Of a stretch of DNA of 64,000 bases, positions 1 through 11,452 are shown in pieces. The stretch is from Telopea speciosissima. Lineage: Eukaryota; Streptophyta; Magnoliopsida; Proteales; Proteaceae. The stretch lies in contig NC_057925.1 of assembly GCF_018873765.1 (NCBI RefSeq), forward strand, positions 17,557,568 to 17,621,567, written 5' to 3'. The notes beneath the pieces are model-generated. The model did no database searches. It was not told where the DNA came from and worked only from the letters and a program-made list of their open reading frames with translations. A program made the translations under genes and the position numbers. Numbering within the stretch: position 1 is the stretch's first letter; each line of letters opens with the position of its first letter.

Positions 1-1163
1 GAATGGCAAAAGGCACAAAAACATTGAGAGAGGAAAATGAGAAGCACCTTCTCTATGCGTTAGTTTGTATTTCTCATGAAACCCAACACCTTCAAATGGC
101 ATGTCCATCATGATTCATGACAATATCCCATGTCCCTATTGAGAAAATTAGAGAAGTTTGAAGTAGATGGTAACCTTCAATTATCTGTGAGGCATTTCTT
201 GAAGCAAGCTGTTTGTTTGGGCTCCTCACTAACATCTTACCACAGAATTTCAATCTTACTACAGAATTACATATTGAAATCTATAATCTCTCCCCTTCCC
301 CACTTCCCCTTCTCTTCTAAGGAACCCTTTCGAAGCCACTTAGAAGAACCCATACATGGAAAAGACACTGAACTATATATATCTTAAATGTTTTTCAAAA
401 TGCATATAAAAAAATCTGGTTTTATCGAAAATAAGATGGTACCAGTTACCAGAATTGTATTTTTACAGCAATTAGAACTTGAAGGAAGAACACACCACTG
501 TCAACTCTACAACTAAAGTTTATAAAGAAGGAAACATCTTATAAGCATGTAGGTACCCATTCTCAAAGAACAGAAAGGCATAACTAATTTGGTACTAGGC
601 CAAAGATATAAAAGATTGATCCTGTGCTCACAGCCTCCTTGTTTGTCATTGATGGTAATTTGATGAGTAAAAAGCAAAAAAGCATGAGTCATGTTGAGGA
701 TTTAAGGAGACAATTAGATTGGTAAGAAATGCATTAAGAAATAGGAAAAAGAAAAGCAGTACTGACTAATGAATCACAATGATAGGGGTAAAAGGGAGAC
801 AGATTAGCTACAGACAAAAAATTAATAGAAATGCAAAGAAATCCACATCACTGTTTTTCCAGATCAGCCTTTTCCCATGTGGAAAATTTCAATCTATAGC
901 CCCCTTCCCCACGGCAAAAAGAAGATGAAGAACCTTTCTTGTCACCCATGCAGTTAGACGTAACAGGTTTGTTCTTGAAAGGAAAAGGTGCCAGATACAA
1001 GGCTTGGGTTGTGAGTTGGGGCTGGGGGTGTTGACTTTTCAACCAAACTCAAGCCCTGTCTAGGCCCGACTTGACCCAGTCCAACCCAGAGCATGAAGCT
1101 GAAATAAATAAGGTGCTAATCATGTTTCTAGACCCAAATATTCCTGAAATAATAACAGTACCT
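1..1163. other. No recognisable gene
   Basis: This is AT-rich plant-like sequence with short open frames only. The longest (130-387 plus and 848-1042 minus) show no domain, no compositional bias and no relation to neighbouring elements. I see nothing in it. Confidence 0.6.
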
Positions 1164-1464
1164 TGAAAAACAGAGAGAGAGAGAGAGAGAGGGGATACGA
1201 TGGAGGAAGAGAGTTGAGGGATAGAATTGAGTGCATATATTGCTCAGCCTCTGAGCTTTATTTCTAAATCTATGAAACAGAATTACAGTCATGGTAGGAG
1301 ACTAACAACCGATATCTATAAGCATAATTACAATAGGAAAGAAAACTTAGTAACTTAGTAATCTAAAATCTAAATTAATTAACAAAGAAATATAGCCCAT
1401 GGTCTGGAGATCCATGAACACCCATGGACTCCCAACCGACACACATATGTTCCAACTTCTAACA
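1164..1464 (-). repeat. 3' LTR of the copia element
   Basis: On the minus strand it begins TGTTAGAAG next to the polypurine tract and ends in ...CA at about 1164. It contains a GA microsatellite (about 1171-1192) also present in the other LTR. The shared core includes the stretch around ATGAACACCCATGGAC. Confidence 0.8.
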
Positions 1465-1484
1465 AACTCCCCCTCAAGCTGGAG

Positions 1485-1511
1485 TGTGTGTATATATATA
1501 TATATATATAC
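1485..1511. repeat. TG/TA microsatellite
   Basis: A short TGTG run passes into about eleven TA units, just internal to the 3' LTR of the copia element. Confidence 0.9.
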
Positions 1512-1618
1512 CATATGAGCTTGGAACAACTTCCAAGGAAAGCAAGTCAAAACAGCACCTTGGTAAACATATCACCAAGTTGACTGCTGCTGTTGACAAA
1601 CGCAGTGGAGATGATCTC

Positions 1619-1846
1619 CTACATAACAGCATTCCTTACAAAGTGACAATCGTCCTCAATATACTTGGTCCTTTCATGAGAAACAGGATTACTAGCAATG
1701 TAAATTGCAGCTTGATTATCACAATACATCTCCATTGGCTTAAAAGCTACAAACCCCAACTCTTGTAGGAGAGACTTGAACCACATCAACTTAACTGCAA
1801 TATGAGCCATAGCTCTATACTCAACCTTTGCACTTGACCTAGTCAC
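1619..1846 (-). pseudogene. copia RNase H remnant
   Basis: The translated frame shows the standard end of a copia polyprotein: a SSAKVEYRAMA-like motif (usually SSTEAEYRA), then MYCDNQAAIYIASNPVSHERT (usually CDNQSAIHIA.NPVFHERTKHIE). This is the ribonuclease H that removes the RNA template during reverse transcription. It is an isolated open frame; flanking frames are broken. Confidence 0.85.
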
Positions 1847-1879
1847 AATGATCTACTTCTTACTCCGCTAAGAAACAAG

Positions 1880-2760
1880 GTAACCACCAACAAATGTACA
1901 ATTTTCAGTAGTCAACCATCAATCGTTGGCGGCGCCAGCCCAATCAACATCAGAATATCCCCAAACATTAGTGTGACCATGACGTCGATAAATGAGACCC
2001 TTGCCAGGAGCACCTTTAAGATACTGCAAAACACAAGCAGCATCCCAATGAGCCTGTTTGGGACTTTCATAAACTGATTAATAACACCAACAACAAAAAA
2101 AAAATATCCAGACGAGTGACAGTCAAATAGATGAGTTTCCCAACAAGTTTACTATAATGATGTTTATCCTTAGTCAGATATGCCTTAACATCTTCAATAC
2201 CAGAAGAGTCATTATCTGAAATTATGATATCCTAAACACATACAACATGGAACACAACCCTATCACTCCGATGTCGAACAAACACAAAGTGATCAGAGAA
2301 ACACTGAGAGAACCCATATCCACCAATAACTTTACTAAATTCATCAAACCAAGTACTCAGAGATTGTTTCAACCCGCATATAGCCTTATGAAGACGACAA
2401 ACCTTCGATGTATTCTCCCCTTGAGCAACATACCCTAGAGGTTGCGCAATATATACCTTTTCATCAAGATCATCATAAAGAAATGCGTTTTTTACATCAA
2501 GTTGAAAGAGAGGCTAATCAAAATCCACAGCTAAGGAGATAAGAACGCGCATAGAGTTAAGTCGAGCAACTGGTGAGAATGTTTCAAAATAATCAACTCC
2601 ATAACTCCGAGTAAAGTCATTGGCAACCAACCGAGCTTTGAGACACTCAACAGAACCATCATGAAGGTATTTAACTGTGTATACCTAGTGACACTTCACA
2701 ACCTCCTTCTCAGGAGGTAAGTCAATAAGAGTCCAAGTTTGATGAACCAATAGAGCGACC
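1880..2760 (-). pseudogene. copia reverse transcriptase remnant
   Basis: Minus-strand translation, shifting frame several times, gives recognisable copia RT blocks. These include a segment like FQLDVKNAFL near 2510-2480, then an ICGLKQS block near 2390 (usually YGLKQAPR) and a D-rich segment near 2220. Stops and frameshifts break it throughout, so no intact polymerase is encoded. Confidence 0.75.
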
Positions 2761-2799
2761 ATTTCAACATCCATAACATGTTTCCAGTCAAGGTGCAAT

Positions 2800-3081
2800 T
2801 ATAGTACTAAATCTGGTTTCGTTTCGGTGTTTTGATCTGACCGAAATTTCCAAGATACCAAAATTTCGTTGAAATATGGTATTTTTTCTGTGGGTGTAAA
2901 ATGCCAAAAATGACCGAGATTTCTGAAATTTCCAAAACGAGATGACTGCAATTTCCAAAATTTCACCGAAATTTCCAAAATATTCGAACTATTGCATTTT
3001 TCAATTCGATGTTGCATTTCGTTTCGACTCGACCGAGATACTCGAAATCTCGACTGAGACGAAATGAGTTTTAGTACTATG
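2800..3081. mobile_element. hAT-type MITE inside the copia element
   Basis: This 282-bp non-coding insertion has inverted ends, ATAGTACTAAA at the left and its complement at the right (TTTTAGTACTAT). It is flanked by exact 8-bp duplications GGTGCAAT at 2792-2799 and 3082-3089. The interior is full of TTTCG/CGAAA words. An 8-bp TSD suits hAT-family non-autonomous elements. It splits the copia element between integrase and RT, so it inserted later. Confidence 0.8.
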
Positions 3082-3099
3082 GGTGCAATAAGGCCTTTT

Positions 3100-3720
3100 G
3101 ATACTTATTAGTTACAGACACAGCAAATAAAGACAAAGCAAAGTTGCGAAGTAAAGAGGCATATGAGACACAAGAGTAAACAATTTGGGATTGTTGAGTA
3201 AAGTCTAAGTACCTTTACGAAGAGCAACGGGTAAGACACGACATGGAGGTAAACTAAACAAAGGAGTATCAAGAAAGACAACAGAGAATGGGGATTGATT
3301 ATCAAGAATAGTAGAAGGCATATGATTACTTAAATAGCAAGCAGTCAAAACGACATCACTCCACAAATACTTGGGAACATGCATGTGAAACATCAAGGAA
3401 CAGGCAACCTCAAGCATGTGCCAGTTTTTTTGTTCAACAACACCATTCTACTGAGGAGTATAAGAGTAGCTGGTTTGGTGTATCATGCCATGCGCAAAGC
3501 AAAATCAGATATGTCACGTTGAGTATATTCTAATGCATTACTTGATCGAGAAATTTTAATTGACAAACCAAATTGAGTTTTAACATCAGAATGAAACTGC
3601 TTAAAAATGGGTAAAAATTCAGTCTGATCTTTTAAATATAAACAATGTTATACATGAGTGTTCATCAACAAATATAACAAAATAAATAAACCCTAACTGA
3701 CTATTGACACGACATGTACC
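3100..3720 (-). pseudogene. copia integrase remnant
   Basis: The frame at 3205-3417 gives a typical copia integrase C-terminal block: an HMHVPKYLWSDVVLTACYL-like segment (usually W.EA..TA.YLINR.PS). Upstream blocks in other frames (3619-3822) give a GTCRVNSQLGFIYFVIFVDE-like segment, which matches the integrase core around its first aspartate (usually YFV.FIDD). It is broken by frameshifts and truncated by the MITE. Confidence 0.75.
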
Positions 3721-3769
3721 TGACACATCAAAGTGAAATAAAGAAAATAAGGAAGAACTACGAGGAATA

Positions 3770-4264
3770 TCACGAGGCTGGGAATGAAGTACGGTGATGC
3801 TTCCCAAGCTTACAGGTTTCACATTCTAAACAAAAAATCTTCTTACAACTGGGAACCATTTGTTGAAGCTTGGAAAAAGAAAGATGTCCCAACCGGTGAT
3901 GCCAATGAAGTAGTGAGATGGAAAAAGAGGTAGTAGATGTAGCCAAAGTAGTGGATTCATCAAAATAGTAGAGGCCATCCTTCTCACGTCCTCTAACAAT
4001 CATCTTCCTTATTTGGAGATTCTGAAAAATACAACAGGTGCGGTAAAAAGTTACGAAGCAATTCAACGATTTTGTTAATTGACTAACACACATAAATTTA
4101 CATGGTACATCAGGAACATACAAAACAGAAGTTAATTGAGGAAATGTGCGTAAAGAGATAGGACACAGAACAGTCGCATGAGTAGATGAGCCATCAACAA
4201 GTATGACCCTAGAAGAATGTGCAATCCTCTGAAATGAAGGGATAAGGTGTGACTTAGCAATCAT
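3770..4264 (-). pseudogene. copia protease end and GAG-pre-integrase domain
   Basis: A 164-codon frame. The first part contains VDGSSTHATV and SVLYVPDVPCKFMCVSQLT, the region just after the protease active site of copia polyproteins. The second contains LLHWHHRLGHLSFSKLQQM followed by C..C....H-type residues (CLECETCKLGKHHR), the GAG-pre-integrase zinc-binding motif. It is one uninterrupted frame in an otherwise broken polyprotein. Confidence 0.85.
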
Positions 4265-4539
4265 GTGGGTAGAGGCCCTGAATCAATTATCCATGCGGTG
4301 GATGAAGTGGTAGAGAACAAGGCGGATGTACTTGTATGAAATAGTGTAGCAATAGAGGAGGAAGCACAGATTGGAGGCTGAAGGTTCTAGAGAAGTTTAA
4401 GGATTTGATTGTAATCATCACGAGGTCCAAAACTGGATGATGGAGATAGAGCTGTAGGTGAGGATGCAATATTGGGGTCGCTAGAAAACCTTTCACAGAA
4501 TTACCATCAAAAGCAGTGGTGTTTGCTATGTTTCATCCA

Positions 4540-4583
4540 ACAGGTCTCAATAGTGTGTGATTTAACTTGCCACAAAAGGAGCA
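4540..4583 (-). pseudogene. copia gag zinc knuckle, frameshifted
   Basis: Minus-strand translation gives a CX2CX4HX4C nucleic-acid-binding knuckle (CSFCGKLNHT then IETC), but a single-base shift lies between the histidine and the final cysteine. Confidence 0.6.
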
Positions 4584-4892
4584 TTGCCTGACCAGTCGGT
4601 CACTTTGTTGTACACCTGTACTACAGCCATCATGGCCTCACCCGCCTCATAAGCCACGGTCACCTCTTCCAGAGAAGTTCAAACCTCAGCCTCAGCCAAC
4701 AACAAATGCAAAATTGTCTTAAGGGGAGGCATCATGTCGAGGAGGGGTAACAATGTACTGAAGACGTGCAAAGGATTCATTAAGTATAGGTACCTTCTCC
4801 CCAACAAGCGACTAGCTTATAACAGCATGATAAACCAAATTTAATCCAGCCATAAACTTAGCAAGATGAAACTCCTCATGTTAAAGTTGTAA

Positions 4893-5339
4893 CTACTCCG
4901 GATTGGTGGTAAGTGGCTGGTGAACATTGAGCCCTTCAAGTATACCTGTATAAGTATTGAAATATTCATTCAACGACTTGTCCCTCTGCTTGAAGGTGAA
5001 AAGTTTATCATACAGCTCATAAACCCTGTAAATATTTTTCTCTTGGGAGAATGTTCTTCTCAAATCATCCCAGACTCCTTTTGCAGTGGGGTGAAACATA
5101 ACATTTGCGGCAATTGCTTGATTCATGCTATTCCACAGCCATATAAGTAGAGCATCATTCTCTCGCATCCATTCCTCATATACTTTTATTTCAGCAAGTT
5201 CTTTGGAATCAGCAGATGGAGGATCAAATTGAAGGCACTTTAATTTTCCTTTCGCATTAATGTAAACCTCGACTGCTTGAGCCCATAAAAAGTAATTTGA
5301 AACCCCAAAGAGCTTTATAGTTGTAATCTGGACATTCAC
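4893..5339 (-). pseudogene. copia gag (UBN2-type) remnant
   Basis: A 148-codon frame. The N-terminus reads IKLFGVSNYFLWAQAVEVY, matching the usual L.G.NY..W...... start of copia gag, then GVWDDLRRTFSQEKN and YFNTYTGILEGLN. These are hallmarks of the gag polyprotein domain that forms the virus-like particle. The domain is of usual length but is cut off from the zinc knuckle by broken frames. Confidence 0.85.
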
Positions 5340-6289
5340 ATTGTCCGTAGTATGATATGGGTCAGCCAGGATGTATCAATAGATCAGTTTGAGAGATAAA
5401 ACAGTCACAGATAATGTTCCAACTCTAAGAGATGATGAACCAGATTCTGGGAATAACGATCCCGCAGAATAAAACCGATATATAGAGAATCTGGTGAAAC
5501 CGCAGGTACAAGTCTGCAAATTTGAAATATGAAAACCTAGAAATCGGGTGACAAGTAATACGTCCAAATCAGGAGGTCATATTGACCCCAAATATGGATC
5601 GAGTTACCCTCCAGATAAGAGTAACAAGACCCCAAAACCATAGGCTGATCTGCCAGTTAGATCAGGAACAAAGCCAATAATCGATCTCAACAGAACCCAA
5701 GAAAACAGAATACCACAAGCACTGTTTGGGTTTTCAAATAGAACCAAATTAAATGTTTCAAAAATTCTGAAATACCAATCTAGTGATCAACCAAGGGGGT
5801 TAACTAAACCCCCAAAACTTCAGAACAAATAGCTGAGTAGATCAGAAATAATTTGAGAATTAAAAATTTGAGAAATTACTCTAAAACTGAGTACCGCATG
5901 GAGTTTTTGTGAGCAGAAAACACATTTGAACAGCAGGGCTGATCACCTTCAAATCAAGGTTGAGTGACCTTGTATGGGAGTAAAACCCTGAAAACTTGAA
6001 TATAATCTGATGGATGGATATAAAAAACATAATCGAAGATCTTGAACTGCCTCAAAAACTTGAATTCCAGAACTGCTGCAACTGTAAATCTGAAGATAAC
6101 TGAACTCAAACGCCCACTCCATGCAGGCCAATAAGAAGATAGTAGAAACCATAGATACTAGTATATCATTATATCATCACCAACTAGGGCCTGCAATAGT
6201 ATTACACAGCATAGGTTGCTCCAACCTTCAACTGAACCCTTTGTAGACCTTCTAAACCAGTGTAGAAGATAACCCAGGTTGTCAAGAAG
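5340..6289 (-). other. copia 5' leader
   Basis: This is the non-coding region between primer site and gag of the copia element. I see no gene. Its length (about 950 bp) is long for a copia leader. Confidence 0.6.
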
Positions 6290-6301
6290 GCTCTCATACC
6301 A
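6290..6301 (-). other. Primer-binding site (initiator Met tRNA type)
   Basis: The minus strand reads TGGTATGAGAGC, one mismatch from TGGTATCAGAGC, immediately inside the 5' LTR. This fixes the element's orientation. Confidence 0.85.
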
Positions 6302-6570
6302 TGAAGAGAGAGAGAGAGAGGATATGATTGGGGAAGAGAGCTAGGTGATAGAATTGAGTGTGGTCTATCATCGCTCTCTAAGCTTTATTTATAAATCTAT
6401 AAAACAGAATTACAATCATGAGGTAGGAGACTAACAACTGACAGCTATAAGCATAATTACAATAGGAAAAAAAAAACTTACATGAAGTGAAGAAAACCTG
6501 TCTCTATATGCCCCACGGTATGGATGTCCATGAACACCCATGGACCCCCAACCAACACACATGTTCTAAA
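6302..6570 (-). repeat. 5' LTR of the copia element
   Basis: It matches 1164-1464, including the GA microsatellite near 6306-6321 and the ATGAACACCCATGGAC core. It carries a segment near 6478-6520 that differs from the other LTR. A short related piece recurs at about 6610-6660 (GTGAAGTGAAGAAAACCC), suggesting local duplication. Confidence 0.75.
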
Positions 6571-8164
6571 ATTTTCAAATCAGATTAATAGTTTGCATTT
6601 GCAGTTTTAGCTAGTGAAGTGAAGAAAACCCGTCTCTATATGCTTCAGCGACACCAGCTAGAGACGAACCATGTTCTAGGAAACAAACACACAATCTTAT
6701 TATTGATTAATGAAGCATACTCAAAACTTACATGAAAACAAACTAATCTGAGTGATGTAGTTTCTGGCCAGAAGAATAAACAGAAGAAGAACCAAGGTGG
6801 TTCGAGTCAGCCTCATGTGGACCAGCTTGGACCAGTTCGAGCAAGCAAAGAAGACCAGCTCGAGCCAGCCAGCTGGCCTTCTAGAAGAGGCCTTTGTCGG
6901 CCACGATTTTGACAGGAGATCTGGTCTCTGACCAGTCACATCTCCAACTGCCTAGTTGCTAATTTAATTAGTTTCTATTTTAGTGCCCTTCCTTGTTTGT
7001 TTTAGAAGGCTGAACTATGAAGCCTAGTAGTTTCTACTTTTAGTTACCCTCTATTTTAGTTAGGATTTAGTAGTTTCTAATTCCCTACTTTCTATTTTTG
7101 AAAGTTTCTATTGTTATAGTAAGTTAGCCTAAGCTATTAATAGGCCCCTTATTGAAAGGAGGGAACAGATTTGGAGACTAGAATTTTCAGGCCATGTTGC
7201 CATCGGTTATGGAGAAATTCCATGTTTCAACAGCTGGGATAGCTGTGGGTGAGAAACCCAGGCTGAGAAAGCCATCCCCTACCCCCTTCTTCCTCTATCT
7301 TCTCTTCTCTATCTTCTCCTCCATTGCAATCGATCACCTGTTGTGTTGTTACTACTCTGTGCTCAATATCATTGCTGTGAAGATCAACTGAAGGCTGCTA
7401 CCGATCTCCAAACACAACCAAAGTTGCTGTTGCTGTTTCTCCCATTTGGTTGAGGCTGCTGCTGCAACTTGTGAAGACCATATAGCTCAGCAAACACTGC
7501 TCAGAATTGTCTGAGTTTTGGAGGGCTTATCCTGTCACAGAGACCTACACTCGATCCCCATAAAAATCTTCTATTTTGGTGCAACTGCTATATCTGTCAA
7601 CCTCACCATCAGAACTGAATGGAACTTTCAGCATAGTTTCTCCTCTACACAAACAGCACTCGACTTGAGTTTGGTTCTATTCTATTGACTGGTTTGATTT
7701 CTACAGACTGGTCCATACTTTCTTATTCTGTGACCTGTTGATAACTTCTGATCTGGTCACCCTATTCTGTTCCTGTTTGGAGGGTTTGCTGAATACCCTA
7801 GAACCTGCTCTCCACCTTGCTATCAGCCCTATTGAGTGGCTGGATTTTGGTTTACAACCCAGGCCTTACATCTGTGTTTCGGCCCTTACTTAAACCCTGT
7901 TGTTGGGGTTATTTTAGTTGACTGCTGTGAATTGTTGTGGGTTTACTTGGGACTAAATTAACCTAATTTGGTCTTACATTACTGAGAAATACAGTTTTAG
8001 AACATCAATATTTTCTCAAGGAAAAAGATACCCTTTAAAAGTATTGCTAAATACAGAAATCTCATATTACAACAATGGTTTTGAATGTGGGGAGTACCTC
8101 AATGCCTCTTGCCCTCACTTCTGGATTTTGAATAGCAACAGCCTTTCAACTCTGAGAAACTGAT
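6571..8164. other. Intergenic, possible old LTR debris
   Basis: No gene recognised. The stretch 6960-7160 repeats TAGTTTCTA-like words and ends in an AT-rich TATTAATAGGCCCC block, resembling a plant LTR promoter region, but no partner LTR, TSD or primer site was found. It also forms the 3' flank of the NLR gene. Confidence 0.4.
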
Positions 8165-11100
8165 TCAAAAGTTTCCAATGTGAATACGGGGAATGTGAGA
8201 TATCTTCGCCCAATCCTCCCCTCCTTCTTGACACCGTTTCTCTAGTATTTCGCATTCTCGGATCATTAAAGAATGGAGGCTGATTGGCAGCCCCTCCTCT
8301 GGCAAAGATATTATATGATGACAACCTTCAATTACCAAAGATTCAAGGGTTGTAATGTCTTGTAAACCCATAGGTAAGGAGTTGAGATTTGAACATTTGG
8401 ATATCTTCAAATTTTTAAGCATTGTTGGTAACCTATCTGACCGGAAGGATGCCAGTTGTGGACACTTGTAAATGTCCAAGTCCTGAAGAGATGACAGGTT
8501 TTGTAGCCCCTCCGGTAGGGACTTGAGATTGCTACATACATGAACAGAGAGATGTTGAAGTGTTGTAGGTAGTCCTTCCGACAAATCCACAAGTTGAGGA
8601 CAGCACAAAATTTCCAAGTGGCAAAGAGATTTAAGGTCTTCCAAACCCACCTTCTGCAATGTCATGAGCTGATAACAATGATGGATTCTCAGTTCTTTGA
8701 GTGCACTTAGGTGATGAAAAAATCCTTCAGGTAGGAACATTAGCTTCCGAAAATTCGACATCTTCAAGGTGCAAATAGAGATTATGTGAGGGAATGAGCT
8801 CAGTATCTTCTCATGGCATTCATCCAAAACTAAGTCCTGGAGAGATGGAAATCTTGGAAGAGTAGTCAGCTTGGGACACTTCATAATGATAAGCTCGTGA
8901 AGGAAAGGAAACTCTCCATTCTCTGCTCCTTTCCATTCCTTTAAATCTTTCATGTCTTCAAGTCTTAGCGTCTCCAATGAGGGAAAACCTCGTACATTCC
9001 CATCACCACAAAATTCATAACCCAAATTTTCCAATCCATACATTGCATCAATAATGAGATGTTTAAGGAATGGTAGTTGCCCAAGAGATGGAAGGATTTT
9101 GCAGTGGCCACAATGGGAGAATTCAATCTTCACTAGATGTGAGAGTGACGAGTCTCCAATCCAACTTGGAAATTTAGATCCATGGTAATTGTCTATCTTT
9201 AGTTCTTCGATGTTGGCATGAGGTTGGAGGCCATCAAGTACATCCTCATCGATTCCATCTGGCAGATACCTTCTGCAGCTCCATTCCAAAGCCAACTTAT
9301 GAAGGTAATGCTTATTCTTCAAACTTGCCTCCATGGCATCAGTAACATTAGCTACATCCTCAAGCCTATCAATACATAGTGATCCTTGGAGTTGCATCAT
9401 GTTCTTCAACTCTCCTATCCCACAACCAGATTCTTTACTCGCAACAAACCTATCCAATGTTTGCAGACAAGTCAATCTCCCAATTTCAGGAGGCATGGAT
9501 GCAAGATGCCAGCATCCAACTAAACTGAGATGTCTTAGGTTAATTAGGTTTGTTGTGGCTTTGGGCAACTGAAAAAGCTCGCTGCAATTTCTGAGTATCA
9601 ATATCTGTAAATTATAGAGACTGCAAGTTGAGTCAGGTAAAGCCTTAATTTTAGTGTTAGAGACGTTTAGGTACCTAAGATGTTTCAAATCTCCAATTGA
9701 ATCTGGTAGGTCCTTGATAGGAACATTACTCAAATATAACGAACGTAAGCGTCTCAAGCTTACAATCAGATCATGATTGAGTTTCACATCAGGAATTTCA
9801 TGCCTGTATTGGCTACTTAATATCAAAACTGTTCGCAGACTCTTTGATGTATTGAAGACCTCCAATGAAATTGGCTTGGATGCATTAACAAGCAAGGAAA
9901 CATAGCGAGCTTTTTCCGAGATATTGGGTGAGCTGTTACACTCCACTGCAAAGCATATTTCCTTTGAAATAAATTGGGCCAAGTCATGGATGAGGTCATG
10001 CATGACAAACTGCACCTTATTGATTTTAGAATGCTGAAAGAAAGACCTCAGTACCAAATCATCAAAACATTCAGAACCTACATCTTCTATTCGTTTCCTT
10101 CCCTTAGAATGGACTAACCCTTCAGCAATCCACAATAAAACTAATTTCTCCTTGTTAAACTCATAATCCTTGGGGAATATAGAGCAATAGGAAAAACATT
10201 GCTTCAGATGTGAAGGAAGATAATTGTAACTGAGTCTAAGGGCTGGCAAAATCTCATTTTCATCTTCTCTTAAGTCCCATATATCACTTTTCAAGATCAT
10301 ATCCCACTCATACTCCTCTTCTTTACCATGTAAAAGCCCTCCAAGTGTCTTCGCTGCTAAAGGCAAACCTTGGCATTTCTTCAAAATCTCCTTCCCGATT
10401 GCTACCAAGTTCGGGTAGGAATCTGAATTTCCATCCACAAATGCTCTCTGCTTAAACAATAACCAACAATCATCATCTGATAACGCCTCCAACCGATGTG
10501 CCGCCATTGTCCCCATGATTGATGAAACTTTTTCGCTACGAGTAGTTACAATAATCTTACTTCCGCTATCTCCAGATCGAAACGGGAGGCGAAGGACATC
10601 CCAGTCACTCTTTCTTTCACTCCACACATCATCCAACACAAGTAGAAACCTCTTCCCTTTCAGCCTCTCTAGAAGATCATTTTGCAACACATCCAAGTCC
10701 ATGAGATCAGAAGCTTTCCTAGTTGCAGATTCTATAATTGATTTTGTGAGCTTTCTAACATCAAAATCATCAGACACACAGACCCACATTCTTAACTCAA
10801 AATGCTTTTGTACTTTTTCATCATTGTAAACAAGCTGAGCAAGGGTTGTCTTTCCCAGTCCACCCATGCCGACTATGGGAATAATAGAAACATCATTTCC
10901 ACCACATTCAGGTGATGTCAACAACTCTACCATCTTCTTTTTATCAGATTCCCTACCAAAAACACAAGATTCATCTACAAGTGAACTTGTTTGTGGCCTA
11001 ATCCCCAATTGAGTTGGCCTTGTTCCAACTCCCTCTTTCAAACCAAGTTCATCTCTTTCTTGCGCAATTTCATCTAATCTCTCGTTAATCTCTTTAATCT

Positions 11101-11452
11101 TAGATGCTAAGCCTTGTTTAAACAGGAAATCTTTAGACAAGGAGAGAAAGTTGTGTACCTGATTCTTCTGGTTATTAAGTCTCAGAGCTTCGGTTGCAAC
11201 CTCATCTAGTACGTCTTCTGCATCATAAGCGAGGTCTTTAAGATCACTTAACCACATCTTCACTGCCAGATCGCTGATCTGTCTCTCCTCGGCATCGTTG
11301 AGCACAGATTGAATTTTTGACAGAGTTCTTGCCAGTTTTTTCAGATCTTTATCAACACCCAACCGTAACCCAAATTCACGTATGATGGGGGAGGCCAACA
11401 GTTGAACTGCCACTTGAAAAGCAGCAGACAGAAAAGCATCTCCCACAGCCAT
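8165..11452 (-). CDS. CC-NB-LRR disease-resistance protein (RGA-like)
   Basis: An intracellular immune receptor, 1095 residues, single exon, apparently intact. An Rx-type coiled coil spans about 1-135 (DLKDLAYDAEDVLDE at 71-85). The NB-ARC runs from about 165 to 500 with P-loop GMGGLGKTT at 195-203, kinase-2 LLVLDDVW at 270-277, GSKIIVTTR at 297-305, GLPLA at 362-366, a RNBS-D-like FSYCSIFPKD at about 420-429 and MHD at 484-486. The tryptophan ending kinase-2 marks a non-TIR class. Leucine-rich repeats fill about 520-1095. The ATG at 11452 (MAVGDAFLS) is preferred over an upstream in-frame ATG at 11557, because family members start this way and the 35 extra residues look like leader. The family senses pathogen effectors and triggers defence; the specific ligand cannot be inferred. 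It lies alone, with no tandem paralogue in the window. Confidence 0.95.
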   Translation of the reverse strand: MAVGDAFLSAAFQVAVQLLASPIIREFGLRLGVDKDLKKLARTLSKIQSVLNDAEERQISDLAVKMWLSDLKDLAYDAEDVLDEVATEALRLNNQKNQVHNFLSLSKDFLFKQGLASKIKEINERLDEIAQERDELGLKEGVGTRPTQLGIRPQTSSLVDESCVFGRESDKKKMVELLTSPECGGNDVSIIPIVGMGGLGKTTLAQLVYNDEKVQKHFELRMWVCVSDDFDVRKLTKSIIESATRKASDLMDLDVLQNDLLERLKGKRFLLVLDDVWSERKSDWDVLRLPFRSGDSGSKIIVTTRSEKVSSIMGTMAAHRLEALSDDDCWLLFKQRAFVDGNSDSYPNLVAIGKEILKKCQGLPLAAKTLGGLLHGKEEEYEWDMILKSDIWDLREDENEILPALRLSYNYLPSHLKQCFSYCSIFPKDYEFNKEKLVLLWIAEGLVHSKGRKRIEDVGSECFDDLVLRSFFQHSKINKVQFVMHDLIHDLAQFISKEICFAVECNSSPNISEKARYVSLLVNASKPISLEVFNTSKSLRTVLILSSQYRHEIPDVKLNHDLIVSLRRLRSLYLSNVPIKDLPDSIGDLKHLRYLNVSNTKIKALPDSTCSLYNLQILILRNCSELFQLPKATTNLINLRHLSLVGCWHLASMPPEIGRLTCLQTLDRFVASKESGCGIGELKNMMQLQGSLCIDRLEDVANVTDAMEASLKNKHYLHKLALEWSCRRYLPDGIDEDVLDGLQPHANIEELKIDNYHGSKFPSWIGDSSLSHLVKIEFSHCGHCKILPSLGQLPFLKHLIIDAMYGLENLGYEFCGDGNVRGFPSLETLRLEDMKDLKEWKGAENGEFPFLHELIIMKCPKLTTLPRFPSLQDLVLDECHEKILSSFPHIISICTLKMSNFRKLMFLPEGFFHHLSALKELRIHHCYQLMTLQKVGLEDLKSLCHLEILCCPQLVDLSEGLPTTLQHLSVHVCSNLKSLPEGLQNLSSLQDLDIYKCPQLASFRSDRLPTMLKNLKISKCSNLNSLPMGLQDITTLESLVIEGCHHIISLPEEGLPISLHSLMIRECEILEKRCQEGGEDWAKISHIPRIHIGNF

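Larger units (their letters stand above)
1164..6570 (-). mobile_element. Decayed Ty1/copia LTR retrotransposon
   Basis: A minus-strand element is bounded by two similar LTRs (about 1164-1464 and 6302-6570). Reading down the minus strand come the primer site, a leader, gag (5339-4893), a zinc knuckle (about 4583-4540), GAG-pre-integrase (4264-3770), integrase remnants (about 3720-3100), reverse transcriptase (about 2760-1880) and RNase H (1846-1619). Integrase before reverse transcriptase is the copia order. A purine-rich tract with the core GAGGGGGAG lies just inside the 3' LTR, as expected. Frames are broken many times, so the element cannot act by itself. A 282-bp DNA element has inserted between integrase and RT. 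No target-site duplication could be settled, because the right LTR edge is blurred. Confidence 0.9.

Noticed and set aside
130..387. 85-codon plus-strand open frame
   Set aside because: No domain, ordinary composition, no start context or neighbour supporting a gene.
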